A program made the position numbers and the translations under genes. A stretch of DNA of 6,387 bases from a bacterium (lineage in GTDB: Bacteria > Armatimonadota > Zipacnadia > Zipacnadales > Zipacnadaceae): positions 1-6,387 of the forward strand of contig JAUWJN010000164.1 of NCBI GenBank assembly GCA_030607655.1, written 5' to 3'. Below are positions 6,181 to 6,387 of the stretch, piece by piece. The notes below the pieces were generated by a model, which ran no database searches, was not told the DNA's origin, and saw only the letters and a program-made list of their open reading frames with translations. Position 1 is the first letter of the stretch. Every line of letters starts with the position of its first letter.

Positions 6181-6207
6181 GGGACAATCAAGGATAGATG
6201 TTATAAT
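6181..6207 (+). promoter_or_regulatory. Near-consensus extended -10 promoter for the 3'-terminal gene
   Basis: TGTTATAAT at 6199-6207 is a perfect extended -10 (TGn plus TATAAT at 6202-6207). The best -35 is GGGACA at 6181-6186 (4 of 6) with a short 15-bp spacing, so the promoter likely depends on the extended -10 or on an activator. Transcription should begin near 6214, giving a leader of about 28 nt with AGGAGG at 6225-6230 before ATG 6242. Its core is one base different from that of the promoter at 3470-3478. Confidence 0.7.
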
Positions 6208-6241
6208 TCTGTTTAGACTTGCTGAGGAGGCTAATGTACAA

Positions 6242-6387
6242 ATGTCATTAGAGACATCTTGGCGGCACCGGCATTCCCATATTATCATCATTCTGCTGAG
6301 CGTCATAGCGGGCGCCGCAATAGCTGGTGTGGTGATTTACTATCCCCGCGTCCAGGAGACGGTGACGCCGCCGGCCACTGCTCAGCA
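6242..6387 (+). CDS. Membrane-anchored protein, N-terminal fragment (3' end missing)
   Basis: 48 codons are visible before the window ends, with no stop. The N-terminus MSLETSWRHRHSH is polar and basic. It is followed by one hydrophobic segment of about 20 residues (about 14-34, IIIILLSVIAGAAIAGVVIYY), then a Pro/Thr-rich stretch (VTPPATAQ). This is a typical signal-anchor with a short cytoplasmic head and the rest of the protein outside. No family can be recognised. Start: ATG 6242 is the only start in this frame nearby. The perfect AGGAGG ends 11 nt upstream, which is long. A closer out-of-frame ATG at 6234 opens only a 5-codon ORF overlapping the start. A strong promoter directly upstream supports a real gene with its own transcript. 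Confidence 0.65.
   Translation, partial: MSLETSWRHRHSHIIIILLSVIAGAAIAGVVIYYPRVQETVTPPATAQ

Overview
The window is a bacterial chromosomal segment with moderately GC-rich DNA, short spacers, strong GGAGG-type ribosome binding sites and sigma-70-like promoters with an extended -10. All complete genes end in standard stop codons. The bacterial-type prolyl-tRNA synthetase with its inserted editing domain rules out archaea and eukaryotes. I cannot name the phylum. The mix of a MEMO-family protein, LarB, a Gfo/Idh/MocA oxidoreductase and heavy use of the Ile codon AUA fits an uncultivated or thermophile-related lineage, but that is only a guess. No mobile element, CRISPR array, rRNA or tRNA is visible.

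Layout: (1) 1-2238, plus strand: the 3' four-fifths of proS, then 24 nt later a MEMO1/AmmeMemoRadiSam protein B gene, probably one transcript. (2) 2239-2347: a short convergent spacer with a GC-rich hairpin that looks like a terminator, mainly for the opposite strand. (3) 2348-3355, minus strand (possible upstream starts to 3424): a signalling-type protein with a C-terminal degenerate GGDEF domain. The active-site motif is lost, but an RxxD sits exactly at the c-di-GMP inhibitory-site position. (4) 3356-3618: a divergent spacer with a plus-strand promoter and a long G-rich leader. (5) 3619-4140: a zinc-ribbon, single-TM protein with a DUF4177-like C-terminal domain. (6) 4213-6063: a Gfo/Idh/MocA dehydrogenase and larB (nickel-pincer cofactor synthesis), 24 nt apart and probably cotranscribed. 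(7) 6064-6241: a spacer that starts with a 12-bp tandem repeat running through the larB stop codon and ends with a near-consensus promoter. (8) 6242-6387: the start of a membrane-anchored protein cut by the window edge.

Most of the window is housekeeping or common accessory content, and I see no clear new multi-gene system. The best leads are the six-unit repeat that reads in the larB frame as glutamine-rich four-codon units interrupted by two TAA codons, the GGDEF remnant that may act as a c-di-GMP receptor, the zinc-ribbon/TM/DUF4177 architecture, and the dehydrogenase-larB pairing.
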